From Hymenopus coronatus (lineage: Eukaryota > Arthropoda > Insecta > Mantodea > Hymenopodidae), in the NCBI GenBank assembly GCA_030762935.1, contig CM060883.1, forward strand, positions 36,169,501 to 36,233,500: a DNA stretch of 64,000 nt. The letters run 5' to 3'. Below the pieces are notes generated by a model, which searched no databases, had not been told where the DNA came from, and saw only the letters and a program-made list of their open reading frames with translations. A program made the translations under genes and the position numbers. Positions 11,209 through 22,109 of the stretch are shown here, piece after piece; position 1 is the stretch's first letter, and the number at the start of each line of letters is the position of its first letter.

Positions 11209-11925
11209 TTACTTTCTCTAGCACGTGTTAGAATTGCATGGTAGATAGAGAAAGAATTGTATTTCTCCCAAAAATTCGACACAGAGATTTCAAGGGAAGT
11301 ACATGTTTTGAGAAGGTGGCTCAGGCGTTTCATCTGGGACTGGTATTCGGGAGGTCTTGGGATCGGTTTTCCGCGGCCTACCTTCTGACCCATGTGTTTT
11401 ACGGGAGTATTCCCGGGTCACTAGGCAAATGCTGAGGAGGATTTTCCTGGCCTATCATTTCATCCAAACTTTCAAGGTTTTAAGTGTCGACGAGGACTGC
11501 GGCAAAAATACCATTTCGTGGGGATGGCTGCGTTCTGGAAATACAGCTCTCTGAGGCTGGATGGCGTCAGTGGTGGTCTGCGAACTCAGGTGGTCTAATC
11601 CGGACTGAGCCATGGACTCTTGGCGTTAGAACTGCTTATGATCTGTTAGGGACCCTCCACGACGGCTCTCTCCCTGTCCGGATGTCGGCCGCCCTTTGAA
11701 ATCACACTCATCTCATCCTTCCTCTAGGGGTACACAATCCCACTGCTGAAGTGTGGAATACCCCTCCGTAATGCACACACATACACACCTGAATCCAAAA
11801 AATGCTTTTAAAGAAAATACCCGCGTGAGGGGGGACAGAATTAACTTTAAAACGAAACGTCGGTTAAACACCAAACTTGTTATTTAAGTTCAGTGTCTTC
11901 AAGAATGCGACGAGGACGGACAAAG
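11209..11925 (-). mobile_element. HE repeat, 5' truncated, split by a SINE-like element
   Basis: The hairpin end at 11209-11265 has a decayed loop (GTTAGAATTGCATGGTAG). HE sequence stops at TACATGTTTTGAG (11312), resumes at CCTGAATCCAAAAAATGC (about 11790), and ends abruptly near 11925 inside the GCGACACGAAG segment. Confidence 0.8.
11313..11790 (+). mobile_element. SINE-like GC-rich insert, family F
   Basis: A ~478-bp GC-rich block that interrupts continuous HE sequence, so it is an insertion. Its start AAGGTGGCTCAGGCG fits an RNA polymerase III A box, but the B box is poor (GGGATCGGTTTTCC). No second copy is in this window. Several open frames of about 65-70 codons cross it without motifs. 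No target duplication is evident. Confidence 0.5.
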
Positions 11926-12376
11926 CACGGACGGAGACCCTAACGGTTCCATATTGAATGCCTCTGACGCTGCCCAGGCCCAACTCCCTGTTAAGGGCCC
12001 TGGCCCGGAAGCACCCGAAGGCGTGTTCTAGCGATGGTCCTGCGACGACCCCAGGAAAGTACCTTTATGGTGCTTAAGCCACCGTACAGCCGCCACCCGT
12101 TCGAACACCGTCACCTGGTTCTTTAACAGATGATAAAGAAGTGATAGGTAGAGGAAGTAATGGATAGGAAAGTTATGTAGCAAATGAACCACCCCAGTAT
12201 TCATCTGCCGACCCCGGAAAACCACGAACATTCCTACTGACGTTACAATTATAGTAATTATAACTATTCATTGGACATGAAAATATATGAACTATTCTAT
12301 GATCCCAGTTGCGCAATGAAAATTGTTTGAAGATGTGCAATACTTTACTGTGTAATGGTAGCATAATAATTATAAC
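11926..12376. other. unassigned stretch, GC-rich then AT-rich
   Basis: The first 200 bases are GC-rich (GCCCAGGCCCAACTCCC, GGCCCTGGCCCGG) and may be another degenerate retroposon. The rest is AT-rich. No motif or boundary can be supported. Confidence 0.3.
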
Positions 12377-13119
12377 TAGAGCCCAGTTTTTATGTAATAT
12401 AAAATTAAGAAATATGTACATAAACAAATGGTAAAAATCTCGAAATATGCATGCAAATATGCATGAAAAGTGTGAAAATATGCAATATCAAATAATACAA
12501 ATTAATGATTAGTTATATAGTATTTATATTATTCAAAACGGCATTTTTTATTGTTTACTTCAACAGAAAAAAGTATTGTTTAAAATTCATTTATAATTTG
12601 TTGCTATGGTAAACAGAAACGATTAGGTACACTTCCAAATGTTCAGTAATAAAATTGTGTCGTCAATCGCTCAAAACATTTTTATAAGCAGAAAAGTTCC
12701 GTTCTACACAACCTAGGTCACTGGACAGTATTTTAATTTGGGTGCTATATTGACACTTATTATCTCTGGTAAAAGTTCACCCGTCCCATTAATAAAGCTA
12801 TCAGTTTGACACCAAAGTTCAAAGCTAGGTTATTCTTCAAAATCTTTGTAAACTTTTAAGTTTCTTCGGAATTCCTCCGGCAAAGAGGAGTTCACTAGGA
12901 TTTTATTCATTACCTAAATGGTCAACGCCAAACCTAGAATTTAGAGTATCAAAACGAGAACAAGCTTGTGCCCGCCCTTTTAAATTACGAAAATATTGTA
13001 AATATAGCCCTGAATATTCATCATCACCAGTTTTGGGTTAAAATATGCAATAACCGGTGAAAAAGGGCTAAATATGCAAAAGTATATGCAACATGCAAAT
13101 GCATATAATCCGGCCTCTA
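12377..13119 (+). mobile_element. hAT-like MITE
   Basis: Starts TAGAGCCCAGTTTTTAT and ends ATATAATCCGGCCTCTA, imperfect terminal inverted repeats around TAGRGCC..GGAT. Flanking octamers ATTATAAC and ATGATTAC match at 6 of 8 positions, as expected for a decayed 8-bp hAT duplication. The interior is rich in ATATGCATGCAAATATGC words and has no transposase frame. A second 5' end (TAGGGCCCGGATTTTAT) occurs at 28537. Confidence 0.65.
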
Positions 13120-13878
13120 ATGATTACATAAGAAATTGAGAATTAATTATAAATGTTTGTTTTAATAGTAGCTTATACTTTATATTTTTCGGCAAATAGA
13201 GTGGACGGTAGCCAGAGAATGAACCCAAGACCCCCCGAACGTTACCGCCAATTCCACTCGGTAGTAAATAATAAAGAAAATAAAAAGAAGAATCGTTTGG
13301 TTATTTAACGGGATGACTAGAATCGAAGGCCGCTCTTATTAGCTCAAAATGTAAATAGTTATTTATGATATAAGAGTTAAAAGTGTAGTTTTATTTTGCG
13401 AGAAGGAAAGTTTGCGTAAGGCCGAGCAAAACAAAAACAAAAACACTTTTAACTCGAGTGCCATACACTATTTTTTAAACAGCACAATATTTCTAGATTT
13501 ATCAATACATTTATAATATAAGGTTCAACATTCCTTTTGTTCAAGGAATAATACGTTTTCCTATCACTTGGAGGCGCGTGTGTTTATGTGGGAATAAAAT
13601 TCGTCTATCGATATATATTGGTAATCGATGTAGTAATGTCAGTTCTTTACTCTTTACCATAAATCTTATAAATTAACAATTCCATTCCATTTCTTCCGCT
13701 ATTAAATGATAAACTAGAGTATGTTACAACGGAATACCCAGCAAACACGTTTTATATGTTTGAAGTTGCCAATCGAAGAAAATTGTTGTCTAGTTGAGTA
13801 TGTTTAGACACGAGAACGGATTAGTAAAGAAGGCGGTGGAACTATTATTGATTTTTTTTTCTCAGGAACATAACTTCA
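13120..13878. other. unassigned single-copy-like stretch
   Basis: Part of the longest interval without recognisable repeats. A TATCGATA word, the DRE-type promoter motif in insects, lies at 13606-13613. No exon with supporting splice signals was found here. Confidence 0.35.
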
Positions 13879-13884
13879 TTTATT
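13879..13884 (-). terminator. possible polyadenylation signal
   Basis: AATAAA on the minus strand, about 76 bases beyond the stop codon of the candidate exon at 13960-14144, followed by A/T-rich sequence. The spacing fits a short 3' UTR, but the hexamer is common in AT-rich DNA. Confidence 0.3.
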
Positions 13885-13959
13885 TTTATACAGATAAATA
13901 ACAGAAAACATATCCAAGTCTTATTAATAATAGGCAACATTAAGTTCTTAACTGTGCAA

Positions 13960-14144
13960 TTATGAGGAAAGTGTGATATTTATTGTACAATTATTACAAT
14001 TGGAAACGTTGATTTCTTGTGATGAGGTACATGGAGTGTTTGTGTTACTAAATTCAGACATCACACTATTATCAGGTGGTATTGCAACGTCAGCAGAAGT
14101 GTTTGGAATGATGGGTGTACCTATCTCATTTTCTATGAAGTTCG
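13960..14144 (-). CDS. candidate 3' terminal exon of an unknown gene
   Basis: On the minus strand, a plausible splice acceptor (TTTTTAATGTACAG) precedes 61 open codons ending in TAA. The deduced peptide starts NFIENEIGTPII and ends NCNNCTINITLSS. It is Ser/Thr/Asn-rich, with no HE, SINE or microsatellite sequence and no recognised domain. A polyadenylation signal lies just downstream. It could be the tail of a host gene, a domesticated transposase or a chance frame. No upstream exon was identified in the window. Confidence 0.3.
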
Positions 14145-14180
14145 CTGTACATTAAAAATAGCGATATATCGATCGGACTC

Positions 14181-14196
14181 CTCTAGTAAGGTAAGT
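14181..14196 (+). other. consensus splice donor word
   Basis: GTAAG followed by GTAAGT gives a full-consensus donor on the plus strand, 8-20 bases after a TATCGAT word at 14167-14173. It could end a short untranslated first exon. This rests on the word match only. Confidence 0.15.
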
Positions 14197-14366
14197 CTTT
14201 CAAAACCACATCATTCTATATAACGGATACAGTGATAGTAACATAACTTAGTTGGTACATTGGAGTGTTATAAGTAATATATAAATCTAGAGTTATAAAC
14301 AACAATTTTTAGTTCGAGTGTTTTGTGTTAAAAAGCTTACTTTTAACAGAGTCTGTCTAAAAAATC

Positions 14367-14505
14367 TTTTTTACTTTCTCTATACGCACTATGTACATAG
14401 TGTATAGAGAAGGTATTGCACTCCACGCAAAAATTCGATACCGAGATTTCACCGGAAATATATGTTTTAGGGTCCCCAATATCCAAAAAAAGCATTTTCA
14501 CAAGG

Positions 14506-14564
<59 letters not shown>

Positions 14565-15266
14565 GTGTGTCTGTGAACACGATAACTCAAAAACGAAAAG
14601 TCGGTAAAATACTTGGTATTTAAGTTTAGTATCTTTCAGGGATGCGACAACAAGATTTTGAGAAAAATCCCCCAACCCCAACTACCCTTTACATGGAACG
14701 TTTTTCGAAAATTTTGATTTTCTCAAAAATGGCTTTAACGATTTTGATTAAAATTTCTTATATTAAAGATATTTACCTGACAAATAAAATGTATATTTTG
14801 AATTTTCTGGGAATAGCCTATGAAGAGTAGTTTATTCTAGATGAATTTTGCTGAATTTTGAATAACTGCTAAACCGTAAGAGATGGACAAAAACTTACTA
14901 CACAAAAAATGTAGAGCACATAAAAACACATAATTTATGTCCTATACATTTTTTCGTGGAGTTCGTCGTTTTTGAGACATTCCTTATTTTTGGTTTCTGC
15001 TATGAAAAACTTATACTTTTGTCATGCAGGAACTTTCAACTCCTATCCATATAAACAAAGGAAGTTCATTGACATAGCCAACAGCTTTTGACTATCACTT
15101 TAACCTATGGTAGTCCCTTATTTCGCTTCTACTTACAAGGAAGCAAGTAATAAGACTATTCCTACTAATTTTTTCTGATTAGCATAAAGTAAATAGAAGC
15201 ATAAGCTTTCTAAGAATAACTTGTTGCAGGGACATAGAGAAAGTCATGTGAATGGTACACATCAGA
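14367..15266 (-). mobile_element. HE repeat, full length
   Basis: A 900-bp minus copy with both termini: hairpin (TATACGCACTATGTACATAG with pairing arm) at 14377-14412, GT run at 14508-14563, and 5' end ACACATCAGA at 15266. It is one of the best preserved copies and is surrounded by non-HE sequence, so it is useful for defining termini. Confidence 0.92.
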
Positions 15267-15867
15267 TTTTTAAGCGAAGCATTCTATGTTGTAACTATCG
15301 AGTTCTGTTTAGATTTGTCTCTGTTATAAATTCACACAAGAGAAACTTAGTGGTCGAATCATTTTGCAGCAGTGCCCACGTAGCAAATGACCCGAAATCT
15401 CCCCCACTTTTTAATCGTATAGTAACAGCAAGTTTCAGCATTTTTCATTGTGCCGCTTCTTGGTTGGGGAACCACCCCACTGCACGTGGGGCGCCAGCGC
15501 TGAGGATGCGTAAAAATGAAATATCACGGTTCGAATGTAATGGTCTGTGCAGGGAATTGCGAGTAGGGTTTCATTTGTCACAGCAAAATATATATCTGTT
15601 GTCTAGGGCAGGCTCTCAATTTGCAGTGATAACAGATGATAACTATCTGATAACCACTCTCTTCAGCAAACACAAATCAAAAGCTTAAAACAAATTGTAA
15701 AACACTAAAATACATGGTTAGCTATTTATCACGTCCTCGCCCCATTGTAGCACGCTTTCACATACACAAAAAATCGAAATGGCCATACTATTTTAACTGT
15801 TTTGTAGGCTACATGCCTGTAATAAATTTCAACACTTGTACCAAAACAAGTGACACTCAAATCGTTA
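15267..15867. other. unassigned stretch
   Basis: Continues an open frame of 155 codons that starts inside the HE copy at 15221 and includes GGTTGGGGAACCACCCCACT. The frame has no recognisable domain and begins in repeat sequence, so it is not called a gene. Confidence 0.3.
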
Positions 15868-16897
15868 CTCTTTTTACGTTGTACTATGTACACAGTGTAT
15901 AGAGAAGATATTCCATTCCATCCAAAAATTCTATACCGAGATTTCACTGGAAATATATATGTGTGTGAACAGCATAGCTCAAAAACGAAAAGACCGCTAA
16001 ATACTAAACTTGGTATTTAAGTTTAGTATCTTCCTGGGATGCGACACGAAGATCTTGAGAAAAGTCCCTCCACTCCAACGGTTTTGATTAAAATGTCGTA
16101 TATCAGAGATATCCATATGACAAATAAAATGTGTATCTTGAATTTTGTAAATACCTCTTTATTTTGATTGAATTTTGCGTAACTGCTAAACTGTAAGATA
16201 TAGACAAAAAAATTGCTACATAAAAATGTAGATCACGTTAAAATGGCCTGTTATTTATGGACGCTCTTTAACTGCTTTGGTTCTCAGCGTCCCATTCTAT
16301 ATTGGGCGTGAAAGATCGCTTAATTTTGCTCAGAGGCCTCTCTTATCAGGCTTGAGGTTCTTTTACGTGCCGTAAATCTACGACACGGGACCCACAGCTT
16401 TACTTCCCTTCCGAAGGAAGTCATGCTAAGAATTTTTACGCCCGAAAAAATCCATCGTCCTCCGCCGAGTTTGAACCCGCGACCTTGGGTATATGAAGTT
16501 AGCATGGTAACCATTACACCACGGAGGGCGCCTAGATCACGTTAAAACACACAATTTATGTCATATACATTTTTTTCATTGAATTGGCCATTTCTGAGAT
16601 ATTCCTTATCATTTGTTTCAGATACAAAATATTGAAACTTTTTTTCATACGGAAAGTGGTAAACTCCTGGCCCAGCATAGAAACGGATTTCATCCTCATT
16701 GCAACCGGCTTTTAAAAGATTTGACTATCATTTTAGCTAGGGCATTCCCTTATTTCCCTTCTACTTACAAGGAAGCAAGTAATTAAGACAAGTTCTGCTA
16801 AAGTTTTCTCGAGTATCATAAAGTAGACAGAAGAATGGTTTTATCAATAATTTGTTACAGCAAAGTAGAGAAAATCATGTGAATGGAACACATTCCG
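15868..16897 (-). mobile_element. HE repeat, split by a SINE
   Basis: Hairpin end near 15868-15905 (GTACTATGTACACAGTG), then a deletion that removes the GT run. It is interrupted by a family E SINE at 16244-16532 and reaches its 5' end (ACACATTCCGA) at about 16893, where the next minus copy's hairpin end starts at once. Confidence 0.85.
16244..16532 (-). mobile_element. tRNA-derived SINE, family E, with 15-bp target duplication
   Basis: On the minus strand: head GGTGTAATGGTTACCATGC (A box) and GGTCGCGGGTTCAAAC (B box), then the GAAGGGAAGTAAAGC body and a 3' end AGAGCGTCCATAAATAA. Identical 15-bp repeats TAGATCACGTTAAAA flank it at 16229-16243 and 16533-16547, formed from HE sequence. The perfect duplication points to relatively recent retroposition. 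Confidence 0.92.
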
Positions 16898-18690
16898 ATT
16901 TTTACTTTCTCTTGCCCCGTATGTACAATGTACATAGGGATAGAGAAGTATTGCATTCCACCCAAAAATTCCATGTCGAGATTTCACCGGAAATACATGT
17001 TTTAGGAACCCCTGAATCCAAAAAATCTGATGTGTACCATTCACATGACTTTCTCCATATCCCTGCAACAAATAATTCTTAAAAAGCTTATACTTCTGTT
17101 TACTTTATACTAATCAGAAAAAATTAGCAGAAATAGTCTTATTACTCGCATCCTTGTAAGTAGAAGCGAAATAACGGACAACCGTAGGTTAAAGTGATAG
17201 TCAAAAGCTGGTTGCTATGTCAATGAAGTTCCTTTGTTTATATGAATAGGAGTTGACAAGATCCAGTATGAGAAAAGTATACATTTTTCATAGCAGAACC
17301 AAAAATAAAGAATGTCACAAAAACGACGAACTCCACGAAAAAAATGTATATAACATAAATTGTGTGTTTTAATGTGCTCTACATGTTTCGTGTGGTAAGG
17401 TTTTGTCCATCTCTTACGGTTTAGCAGTTATTCAAAATGTAGTAAAATTCATCCCGAATAAACTACTCTTCAGAGGCTATTCCCAGAAAATTCAAGATAT
17501 ACATTTTATTTGTCAGGTAAATATGTTCAATATCTGAAATTTTAATCAAAATCGTTACAGCCATTTTTGAGAAAATCAAAATTTTCCAAAAAAGTTCTAT
17601 GTAAAGGGTAGTTGGGGGTGGGTGGATTTTTCTCAAAATCTTCGCGTCGCATCCCTGGAAGATATTAAACTTAAATACCAAGTTTGATATTTTACCGACT
17701 TTTCGTTTTCGAGTTATCGTGTTCACAGACACACGGGCACACGGACACACACACACACACACACACAACACACACACACACACACACACACACGGACCTT
17801 TTTGTGAAAATGCTTTTTTTGGATATTGGGGACCCTAAAACATATATATCTGATGAAATCTCGGTATCGAATTTTTGGTGGAGTGCAATACTTTCTCTAT
17901 ACACTATGTACATAGTGCGTATAGAGAAAGTAAAAAGCATTTCCGTGTGTGTGTCCGTGTGTCTGTGAACACAATAACTCAAAAACGAAAAGTAGCTAAA
18001 ATACCAAACTTGGTATTTAAGTTCAGTATCTTCCAGGGATGCGACTCGAACATTTTGAGAAAAATCCCCCCACCCTAAACTACCCTTTACATGGAACTTT
18101 TTTCGAAAATTTTGATTTTCTTAAAAATGGTTCTAACGATTTTGACTAAAATATTATATATTAAAGACATTTACCTGACAAATAAAATGTATAATTTGAA
18201 TTTTCTGGGAATAGCTTCTAAAGACCTGTTTATTCTGAATGAATTTTGCTTAATTTGGCATAACTAATAAACCGTAAGAGATAGACAAAAACTTACTATA
18301 CAAAAAATGTAGACCTTGTTAAGATACACAATTTATGTCATATACTTTCTTTCGTGGAGCTTACCGTTTTCGAGGTATTCATTGTTATTAGTTTCAGTTG
18401 TGAAGTACTTATACTTTTCTCAGACGGGAGTGTCCGTTTTTTTTGTTCTACTCCTGGCCAAGAAAAGAAGCGATTTGTAATGAATGACAATCGCATAACG
18501 ACAGCTTTTAAAACATTTGATTATCGATTTAGCCTAGTGTATTCCATTATTTTGTTTCTACTTATAAGGAGCTAAGTAATGAGAGCATTGTGCTGAATAC
18601 CTCGATTAACAAGGTGCAGAAAGAAGAATAATCGTATGTAAGAAGTTTGTAGAACGGCTAGAGAAAGCCATGTGAGTGTAACACATCAGA
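16898..18690 (-). mobile_element. HE repeat, full length, split by another HE copy
   Basis: Minus copy with the second hairpin type (CTTGCCCCGTATGTACA pairing with TGTACATAGGGATAG). It breaks at GAATCCAAAAAA (17025) and resumes at GCATTTCCGTGTG (17937) on the far side of the plus copy 17026-17936. Its 5' end ACACATCAGA is at 18690. Confidence 0.9.
17026..17936 (+). mobile_element. HE repeat reference copy, 911 bp, inserted in another HE copy
   Basis: The host copy resumes cleanly on both sides, so this insertion fixes the termini: 5' TCTGATGTGTACC and 3' TAGAGAAAGTAAAAA. Layout: ACTTTCTCTA near base 25 and its complement TAGAGAAAGT near the end (subterminal inverted repeats); CA microsatellite near base 730; palindromic hairpin around CACTATGTACATAGTGCG about 12 bases from the end. 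No target duplication longer than the shared A run is seen. No frame is conserved between copies. Classification as Helitron/Helentron-like and non-autonomous is inference from this architecture. Confidence 0.9.
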
Positions 18691-18696
18691 TTTTTT

Positions 18697-19089
18697 CCCT
18701 CGCTGCCCACTAGAAGTTGAGCAGTGTTACGAGCCACAGAACTGTATTACTGGACCGCTTCCTTTTCGGTGAAATCAACTCTACTAATCACTCTTATGGC
18801 CATCCGAACACGCAACGAAAACCGCGAAATCGCAATTCCTTTGGGAGCCAATACATCAGAGCGAGGAGAGGGTACGAGGTCTTCCCGAGAGAGATAAGCA
18901 GCGGACGGCGGCGGGGTTTCTATGTAGCAAAATTTATGTTTTGCTATGTCCGAAGTTCTTGGCAAACAAATCAAATGTGAATTTTCGGAAGTGATTTTCC
19001 GGAAAGTAAATTGAACTGTAATAACGCAGAAACAGTGATTTTATCATGATGCCTAACTAATGCGAATACCCGTTTTAATTGCTTCATTT
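18697..19089. other. unassigned stretch
   Basis: A moderately GC-rich block (CGGACGGCGGCGGGG near 18904) between two HE minus copies. Opposed open frames of 75-87 codons overlap here without motifs. Confidence 0.3.
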
Positions 19090-20105
19090 TTACTCTCTAT
19101 AACACATGGTAGATAGAGTATTGTATTTCACCCAAAAATTCGAAAACCAGAATTTAACAGAAATATATGTTTGGAGAGCCCCTGAGCTAAAGAAAGCATT
19201 TTTAAAAAGATCCGTGTGTGTGTCTATGGACAGCATAACTAAACAAAAAACAAAAAAAAAACAAAAAAAAAACACTTGTTTAAGTTCAGTATCTTCCAAG
19301 AATGCGACACGAAGATATTCAGAGAAGTCTCACCACTGCAAACTACACCTTATATGGAACATTTATCGTAAATTTTGATTTTATGAAAAATAGCTCCAAG
19401 ATTTCCATTAAAATACAACATGTTTAAGCTATTTTATGAAATGCATATCTTGAATTTTCTGTGAATAATCACAATTTGTGTCATATACGTTTTTTTTTTT
19501 TTTTTTTTTTTTTTTGGTAGAGTTGACTATTTCCGAGATATTCCTTGTTACTGATTTCAATTTTAAAATACTTAAACCTTTCTCATGCGGGACTTTCGTC
19601 AACTCTTGCAGTGTAATGGAACGTATTTCAATCATATAGCTTTTAAAATATCTTACTATCGCTTTAGCATAATGTATACCCTTTTAGTTGCCCTCCGTTG
19701 TGTAATGGTTACCATGCTAACTTAATATACCCAAGGTCACGGGTTCAAACCCAAACCCAATGGAGAACGATGGATTTTTTCGGCCTAAAAATCCTTAGCA
19801 TGGCTTCCTTCGGAAGGGAAGTAAAGTCATTGGCCACGTGTCGTAGATTTACGGCACGTAAAGGAACCTCAAGCCTGATAGAGAGGCCTCTGAGCAAAAT
19901 TAAGCGGTCTTTCACGCACAGGATAAAATGGGACGCTGAGAACCACAGCAGTTAAAGAGCATCCATAAATGACACTCCATTTTATTTCGTACTCTTTTAT
20001 TTCCCTTTTACTAAAAGGAAGCAAGTAATACGTATCATTTTGCATGATTAGCATGAAGTAGATAGAAGAATAAGCTTTTTAACAATAATTTGTTACGGAG
20101 GTGTA
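19090..20105 (-). mobile_element. HE repeat, diverged, split by a SINE
   Basis: The hairpin is shortened to ACACATGGTAGATAG, and an A-rich tract replaces part of the ACTCAAAAACGAAAAG segment near 19250. A T28 run lies at 19490-19516. A family E SINE interrupts at 19690. The copy loses its 5' end after GTTACGGAGGTGT. Confidence 0.8.
19690..19976 (+). mobile_element. tRNA-derived SINE, family E
   Basis: Head GTTGTGTAATGGTTACCATG, B box GGGTTCAAACCC, and a 3' end GAGCATCCATAAATGA. It lies in HE sequence between ATACCCTTTTAGTT and TACTCTTTTATTT, a decayed match that may be the target duplication. Full length, with scattered substitutions relative to the copies at 16244 and 39505. Confidence 0.85.
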
Positions 20106-20691
20106 TTGTTGATAATTTTCATACACAGGATGATCCAAAAATACATTTACAGAGATTAGGGACTCCCTTCTTACATCGAAACAAGAAAAAATGTCCATAT
20201 AGACAAAGGCGTAAAACCATTCGTTTTCGATTTATTCAGATTCAAGGTATTATTAATTAAAACATTTGAAAGTGGCACATTATAATATTTTTGATTTTGT
20301 CAGCTTGTTTACAGGTGTTCAACTCACCTCTCATAGCAAATACTCGAAATGTTCTCTTGGGTCTAGACACACTGCACTAGTCGAACCATGGACTGTCAAA
20401 TGCTACCTGCTTGTGTCGTGTGGTTTCACAGGTTTCCGTTTCTTCATCTGGGTTGTCTGCTGCATTAAGCAATTAAGGCACCCTCGAAGACGTGGAGGCC
20501 ATGGGACTGGTAGAGCAGCTACCTATCCATCTGACATGGTAGATACCAGCAATGAGTCTCGAACAATGAGCTAAATTGTGCCAGAGCCCTTCTAGAAAGT
20601 TTGGGAATGAACTCACTGTGGGTAGCACCTGTAAAGCTGTATTAAACAAACTGACAAATGACAAATGTAAAAAAAAAAATTAAAAAAAAAA
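20106..20691. other. unassigned insert ending in A-rich tract
   Basis: Starts near TACACAGGATGATCC, a sequence type seen at TIR transposon ends, and closes with two A runs at 20668-20692 just before an HE 5' end. The A-rich end suggests a retroposed 3' end, but no matching TIR, box or coding motif could be paired. Confidence 0.3.
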
Positions 20692-21559
20692 AAGCCAATG
20701 TGTTCCATTCACATGACTTTCTCTATATCACTGCAACAAATTATTCTATTTACTTCATCTAATGGAGCAAAAATTAGCAAAAATCGTCTTATTGCTTGCT
20801 TCCTTGTAAGTAGAAGCGAAATAAGGGAGTACCATAGGTTAAAGTGATAGTCAAAAGCTGGTTGCTCTGCGACTGGAGTTCCTTTGTTTGTATGTACACG
20901 ATTTCACAAAGTCCTGTATGGGAAAAGCATAAGTTTTTGTACCTGAAATCAAAAACAAGGAATATCTCAAAAACAATCAACTCCACGAAAAAAATGTATA
21001 TAACATAAATTGTGTGTTTTAAGGTGCTCTACATTTGTTGTGTGGTAAGCTTTAGTCCATCTGTTATGGTTTAGCAGCTATGCAAAATTCCGTAAAATTG
21101 ATCCAGAATAAAGTAATCTTCAGAGGCTATTCCCAGAAAATTCAAAATATACATTTTATTTGTCAAGTAAATATCCTTTACTATACGATATTTTAATCAA
21201 AATCGTTAGTCATTTTTTAGAAAATCAAAATTTTCGAAAAAAGTTCCATGCAAAGGGTAGTTGGGGGTGGGGGATTTTTCTCAGAATCTTCGTATCGCAT
21301 CCCTGGATGACACTTAACTTAAATACCAAGTTTGGTATTTTACCGACTTTTCGTTGTTGAGTTTCGTGTTCACAGACACACGGACACACTGCCACACGGA
21401 CACACGCGCGAACCTTTTTCTGAAAATGCTTTTTTTCGATACAGGGGACCCTAAAACATATATTTCCAGTGAAATCTCGCTTTCGAATTTTTTGGTGGAG
21501 TGCAATACCTTCTCTATACACTATGTACATAGCACGTGTAGAGAAAGTAAAAAAAAAAA
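20692..21559 (+). mobile_element. HE repeat, full length
   Basis: Follows an A-rich run, begins CCAATGTGTTCC (decayed start), and ends with CACTATGTACATAGCACG and AGAGAAAGTA10. The GT/CA tract is short and interrupted (GACACACGGACACACTGCC), unlike the long runs in other copies. Confidence 0.9.
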
Positions 21560-21671
21560 CAGTCATGGCAACACAAGATTAACTCTGCAGGGTAAAATGT
21601 GTGAAAACCTTATATGAATGTGTACATAGATGAATGAAGTGATTGGGTTGGACCCGGAAAGCCGGTGGAAG

Positions 21672-21930
21672 CAAAGTTTCATTAATATATATTTATATAG
21701 CCCCCTCTGATATCTAAGATCATATCGGGGTCTTAGATTAGAATCAACCCATTGTCTGTTGGATTTATCGTTTATTTTGTTTTCTGCTTATTTTTCTCAA
21801 ACACACATACATACTTCCAGAATCTGTGGGGCACAGGGAATAATTCTGGCTAAAGAAAAATTCACCTCCCCAATCGGGATCTCCGGTTGAGAAGTCAGCT
21901 CGCTGATCAGGGGGCCACGGAGGCAGTCTT
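21672..21930 (-). mobile_element. tRNA-derived SINE, family D
   Basis: Minus strand: ACTGCCTCCGTGGCCCCCTG head region, GAGCTGACTTCTCAACCGG, then CCAATCGGGATC complement in the B-box place (degenerate), CAGAATCTGTGGG and GATATGATCTTAGATATCAG with an A/T tail. Compare the intact family D copy at 30608. Confidence 0.75.
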
Positions 21931-22030
21931 TAATCACTTGGTAACGCAAAAACGAAGGTTTTAGAACATATGTTTATATGAACCAATTTTCTTATTTCGG
22001 GGTAAGGAATCGGTCGCCTCCTTTGCACGG

Positions 22031-22103
22031 TCTGTCACGGACCGAGATGGGGGACGCAGCGGCCGGGCGGTAGGGCAAGGTTCCTTGTGAGCTGTCGTGC
22101 CAT
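22031..22103 (+). mobile_element. SINE family C, 3' fragment
   Basis: Only the last ~70 bases (GACCGAGATGGGGGACGCAG to GAGCTGTCGTGCCAT) remain, a 5' truncation typical of retroposition. About 90 bases upstream (21931-22030) are unassigned. Confidence 0.8.
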
Positions 22104-22109
22104 ACGATA

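Noticed and set aside
15221..15688. 155-codon open frame
   Set aside because: It starts in an HE 5' end, has no recognisable domain, and is within chance range for this composition.
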